Assembly: GCA_016200785.1 (NCBI GenBank)
Contig: JACQED010000079.1
Coordinates: forward strand, 1-7,001
Length of the DNA: 7,001 bases
Reading direction: 5' to 3'
From: Chloroflexota bacterium
GTDB lineage: Bacteria > Chloroflexota > Anaerolineae > Anaerolineales > JACQED01
Made by a program: the position numbers and the translations under genes. Under the pieces are notes generated by a model, which had not been told where the DNA came from, did not search any database, and saw nothing but the letters and a program-made list of their open reading frames with translations. Below are positions 4,365 to 7,001 of this stretch, in pieces. The first letter of the stretch is position 1. Every line of letters begins with the position of its first letter.

Positions 4365-5834
4365 ATGGAACAATACGATCTCATCATCGTCGGCGGCGGG
4401 GCGGGCGCATTTGCGGCGGCGATCAAGGCGAACGAATATCAGGCCAAGACTCTGATGATCAACGCCGGTCTGCCGCTCGGCGGCACGTGTGTCAACGTCG
4501 GCTGTGTGCCCAGCAAGAACCTGCTGAAGGTCGTCGGCGGCACGTGTGTCAACGTCGGCTGTGTGCCCAGCAAGAACCTGCTGAAGGTCGGCCAGTTCAA
4601 GCACGAGGCCCGGCATCACGGCTTCGGCGCGATCGACATCCCCGAAGTCCGTTTCGATTTCGCGCGGGCGATTGACGAGGAGTTGGCGACGGTCGCCGCC
4701 CTGCGCCAGAACAAGTACACCGACGTGCTGGGGTACCTCGAACACGTCACGCCGCTGGAGGCGCGCGCCCGGTTCGTTTCGGTCCACGAGGTCGAGGCCG
4801 GCGGCCAACGGTTCTACGGGGAGCGGTTTGTCGTAGCCGTCGGATCGAAGGCGCTGCCGCCGTCGATTCCGGGAATAGAAGAGGTCGGGTATTTCACTCA
4901 CATCGAGGCGCTCCAGAACAAGGAACTGCCGCGCCGCCTGCTGGTCATCGGCGCGGGGCCGGTGGCGCTCGAATTTGCGCAGATGTTCCAGCACTTCGGC
5001 AGTGAGGTCACGCTGGTCGTGCGCGGCGAGCGGCTGTACAAGAAGACCGAGCCGGAGATTTCCGACGCGCTGGAATACTACCTCGCCGACGAAGGCCTCT
5101 CGATTCACAAACGGGCGCGCGTCACGCGCTTGCGGCGCGAGGACGGGCACGCCTCGCGGATCGCCACCCTCGCCGCGGACGGGCGCGAAACGGAAGTCAC
5201 CTTCGACCAACTCTTGATCGGCACAGGCAAGACACCCAACACGGCGGGCCTCGGGCTGGAAAACGCCGGGGTGACGTTGAGCGAGGGCGGCGCGATTCGT
5301 GTCAATCAATGGTATCAGACCGACGCGCAGCACATCTACGCCGTCGGCGACGCGGCGGATTTGCCCAAGCGTCTGGAAACGACGGCAGGCAAAGAGGGCA
5401 GTTACGCGACGGCCAACGTCCTGGGCGGCATCAACCGTTTCAAAGTCAACTACGATTGGGCGCCGTCCGTGGTGTTTACTTACCCGGCCGTCGCCGACGT
5501 CGGCATTCTCGACGAAGAGGTGGGCCAGCGCGGCATCCGCTGCGCGTGTGGAACGGTGTATCTCGACAAGTTGCCCAAGTCGCTGATCGTCAAGGACACG
5601 CGGGGCGTGATCAAAATGATCGTCGAGCAGCAGACCGACCGGATCGTGGGCATTCACCTCCTCGCGCCGCACGCAGAGGAGATGATCAACGAAGCCATGT
5701 ACATCCTGCGCGGACACATGACGCTGGACGACGTGATCGATTCGCTGACGGTCTTCCCGACCTTTTCCGAATCGATCAAACTCGCCGCCCTGTCGTTCCG
5801 CACAGACATCAATCGGATCAGTTGCTGCATTTGA
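4365..5834 (+). CDS. merA: Mercuric reductase-like flavoprotein disulfide reductase with duplicated active-site segment
   Basis: A 489-residue member of the pyridine nucleotide-disulfide oxidoreductase family. It shows FAD-binding VGGGAGAFAAA (9-19), the redox motif GGTCVNVGC (Cys42, Cys47), the NAD(P)H-binding IGAGPVALEFAQ (195-206), the second FAD motif YAVGDAA (325-331) and a dimerisation domain. It ends in SCCI; a vicinal C-terminal cysteine pair (487-488) is the hallmark by which MerA captures Hg(II). No N-terminal metal-binding (HMA) domain is present. Near the C-terminus FPTFSES carries Phe464 where MerA has a catalytic Tyr and lipoamide dehydrogenase a His. A perfect 57-bp in-frame duplication gives a second CVNVGC (Cys61, Cys66); without it the length would be about 470, normal for the family. 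ATG 4365 is chosen over an upstream GTG at 4347 because GGGAG lies seven bases before it. No merR, merT or merP is visible. Confidence 0.85.
   Translation: MEQYDLIIVGGGAGAFAAAIKANEYQAKTLMINAGLPLGGTCVNVGCVPSKNLLKVVGGTCVNVGCVPSKNLLKVGQFKHEARHHGFGAIDIPEVRFDFARAIDEELATVAALRQNKYTDVLGYLEHVTPLEARARFVSVHEVEAGGQRFYGERFVVAVGSKALPPSIPGIEEVGYFTHIEALQNKELPRRLLVIGAGPVALEFAQMFQHFGSEVTLVVRGERLYKKTEPEISDALEYYLADEGLSIHKRARVTRLRREDGHASRIATLAADGRETEVTFDQLLIGTGKTPNTAGLGLENAGVTLSEGGAIRVNQWYQTDAQHIYAVGDAADLPKRLETTAGKEGSYATANVLGGINRFKVNYDWAPSVVFTYPAVADVGILDEEVGQRGIRCACGTVYLDKLPKSLIVKDTRGVIKMIVEQQTDRIVGIHLLAPHAEEMINEAMYILRGHMTLDDVIDSLTVFPTFSESIKLAALSFRTDINRISCCI
4477..4590 (+). repeat. Perfect 57-bp tandem duplication inside the merA-like gene
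   Basis: Bases 4477-4533 and 4534-4590 are identical over all 57 positions, directly adjacent and in frame. Each unit encodes 19 residues covering GGTCVNVGCVPSKNLLKV, that is, the redox-active disulfide and the first turns of the following helix. Matching stops exactly at both ends (C versus G before the copies; T versus G after). The absence of any silent difference means the duplication is very recent, under conversion, or an assembly artefact. Confidence 0.97.
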
Positions 5835-5849
5835 GATCAGGAGTCGACC

Positions 5850-7001
5850 ATGGATAAAACTCAACCAAGCCAGATCACGGTCTATAGCACTGTCTGGTGC
5901 CCGGACTGCAAGCGCGCCAAGCAGTTCTTCGGCGAACAGCGCGTGCCTTACGTCAACATTGACATCGAGCAGGACGCGGATGCAATGGCGTTCGTCGAGA
6001 AAGTCAACCACGGGATGCGCAGTATTCCCACCATCGTCTTCCCCGACGGCTCGATCCTCGTCGAACCGTCGAACGCCCAACTCGCCGAAAAGTTGGGTAT
6101 GCAAACGAAGGCCCGGCGCACTTTCTACGACTCGATTGTCATCGGCGGCGGCCCGGCCGGCCTCACCGCCGCCCTGTATATGGGCCGCGAGGGCATGGAC
6201 ACGCTCGTGATCGAAAAGGCCGCCCTCGGCGGGCAGGTCGGCATCACCCAAACGCTCGACAATTTCCCTGGCTTTGACCAGGGCATTTCCGGCGCGGAAT
6301 TCGCCGACCGGCTGGCGCGGCAGGCTCGCCGCTTCGGCGTTGAAATCCTTCAGGCGCAGGAAGTCAAAGACCTCTCGCCCAACGGGCCGTACCTGTGCGC
6401 CACCACCGGCGATGGCACGGAGTACGCGGCGAAGGCTCTCCTGCTGGCGACCGGCGCGCGCTATCGCAAGTTGGGCGTGCCGGGTGAGGATGATCTGATC
6501 GGCATCAACGTCCATTTTTGCGCGACGTGCGACGGCGCGTTCTACAAAGGCAAGAAAGTGCTGGTCGTGGGCGGGGGCAACAGCGGATTCGAAGAGGGCT
6601 TGTTCCTCACCAAGTTTGCCCGGCAGGTGGACATTGTGGCGCTCAGTTCGGAGGTGAAGGCTAGCCGGATTCTTCAGGAACAGGTAGCGAAGAGGCCCGA
6701 CATGTCGGTGACCGTCAACCACGCGGTCAAGGCTTTCAAGGGCCGTCACAAACTGGAGGCTGTCGTCGTCGAAGACCGCGCCAGCGGCGAAATCAAGGAA
6801 TGGCATTACGACGGCGTGTTTGTCTTCATTGGGTTCTCGTCCAACAGCGAGTTGGCGCAGGGCCGGGTCGAGCTGGATCACATGGGCGGGATTGTCACCG
6901 ACGAAACGCGGATGACCTCGTGGCCCGGTCTGTTTGCCGCCGGCGATGTTCGAGCCGGCTCGACCAAGCAGGCCGCGTCCGCTGCCGGCGAGGGAGCGAC
7001 C
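5850..7001 (+). CDS. Glutaredoxin/mycoredoxin-thioredoxin reductase fusion, 3' end outside the window
   Basis: The frame is open for 384 codons to the window edge. Residues 8-85 form a glutaredoxin-like domain: ITVYSTVWCPDC (Cys17, Cys20), RSIPTIVFPDGS with the cis-proline, and a LVEPSNAQLAEKLG tail resembling mycoredoxins. From about residue 92 a thioredoxin reductase domain follows: GGGPAG (99-104), DNFPGF, CATCDG (Cys224, Cys227), GGGNSGFEEG (241-250) and AAGDVRAGSTKQ near the edge. At the place of HRRxxxRA it reads LSSEVKAS (265-272), so the usual NADPH 2'-phosphate arginines are missing; NADH or another donor is possible. The fused glutaredoxin is presumably the reductase's own electron acceptor. 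ATG 5850 has CAGGAG six bases before it and lies 15 bases after the merA-like stop, last in the visible operon. Only a short C-terminal piece appears missing. Confidence 0.9.
   Translation, partial: MDKTQPSQITVYSTVWCPDCKRAKQFFGEQRVPYVNIDIEQDADAMAFVEKVNHGMRSIPTIVFPDGSILVEPSNAQLAEKLGMQTKARRTFYDSIVIGGGPAGLTAALYMGREGMDTLVIEKAALGGQVGITQTLDNFPGFDQGISGAEFADRLARQARRFGVEILQAQEVKDLSPNGPYLCATTGDGTEYAAKALLLATGARYRKLGVPGEDDLIGINVHFCATCDGAFYKGKKVLVVGGGNSGFEEGLFLTKFARQVDIVALSSEVKASRILQEQVAKRPDMSVTVNHAVKAFKGRHKLEAVVVEDRASGEIKEWHYDGVFVFIGFSSNSELAQGRVELDHMGGIVTDETRMTSWPGLFAAGDVRAGSTKQAASAAGEGAT

Noticed and set aside
5880..5887. GTCTATAG inside the start of the fusion gene, resembling the -10 half of the promoter motif.
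   Set aside because: It encodes part of the glutaredoxin strand before the active site, is preceded by G rather than C, and has no GTAAGA-like sequence 16 bases upstream.
4281..6881. An 866-codon open frame on the minus strand opposite the YjeF-like, merA-like and fusion genes.
   Set aside because: The plus strand encodes unmistakable conserved flavoprotein motifs throughout, with ribosome sites at each start. The minus protein is a charged composition of the kind produced by GC-biased third positions, and even contains the mirrored 57-bp duplication; no family is recognisable.

Overview
This is a GC-rich window in which eight protein genes can be supported, plus the first ten codons of a ninth at the left edge. 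Nearly all of it is thiol/disulfide redox biochemistry under the apparent control of one extracytoplasmic-function (ECF) sigma factor. GC-rich codon use, a mycoredoxin-like glutaredoxin fused to a thioredoxin reductase, a soluble HxxxCxxC anti-sigma factor and the general protein style suggest a free-living bacterium of the Chloroflexota or a similar high-GC lineage. That placement is an impression, not a demonstration. No rRNA, tRNA, CRISPR array, insertion sequence or phage gene is visible.

Left part (1-1124), minus strand: the start of an unidentified gene runs off the left edge (29 to <1). A perfect 36-bp palindromic terminator (126-161) ends the sigma/anti-sigma pair, which consists of a small zinc-finger anti-sigma factor (432-190) and an ECF sigma factor (1124-477). 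Middle (1196-2252), plus strand: a thioredoxin with a WCRPC active site, a four-helix membrane protein of unknown function, and a strong hairpin terminator. Right part (2346->7001), plus strand: a compact run of thioredoxin reductase, a DUF427 protein, an NAD(P)H-hydrate epimerase-like protein, a MerA-type mercuric reductase-like flavoprotein, and a glutaredoxin-thioredoxin reductase fusion cut off by the window end.

The main discovery is a bipartite promoter motif, GTAAGA-N16-CGTCTATAG, found with exactly 16 bases between its halves before three genes: the left-edge gene, trxA and trxB. A fourth, slightly degenerate copy (GTAAGG-N16-CGTCTAT) lies before the anti-sigma gene, with its -35 half overlapping the sigma stop codon. 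This looks like the recognition site of the ECF sigma factor encoded here. The sigma gene itself has instead an extended -10, sigma70-like promoter that overlaps the trxA promoter on the opposite strand. The implied circuit is a thiol-responsive sigma/anti-sigma switch, analogous to SigR-RsrA of Streptomyces, that activates thioredoxin, thioredoxin reductase and the downstream redox operon while also inducing its own inhibitor.

The second notable item is a perfect 57-bp in-frame tandem duplication inside the merA-like gene that doubles its redox-active CVNVGC disulfide motif. The third is the terminal fusion protein, whose reductase half keeps the CATC disulfide but lacks the HRRxxxR motif that binds NADPH; the stand-alone TrxB in the same operon has that motif.
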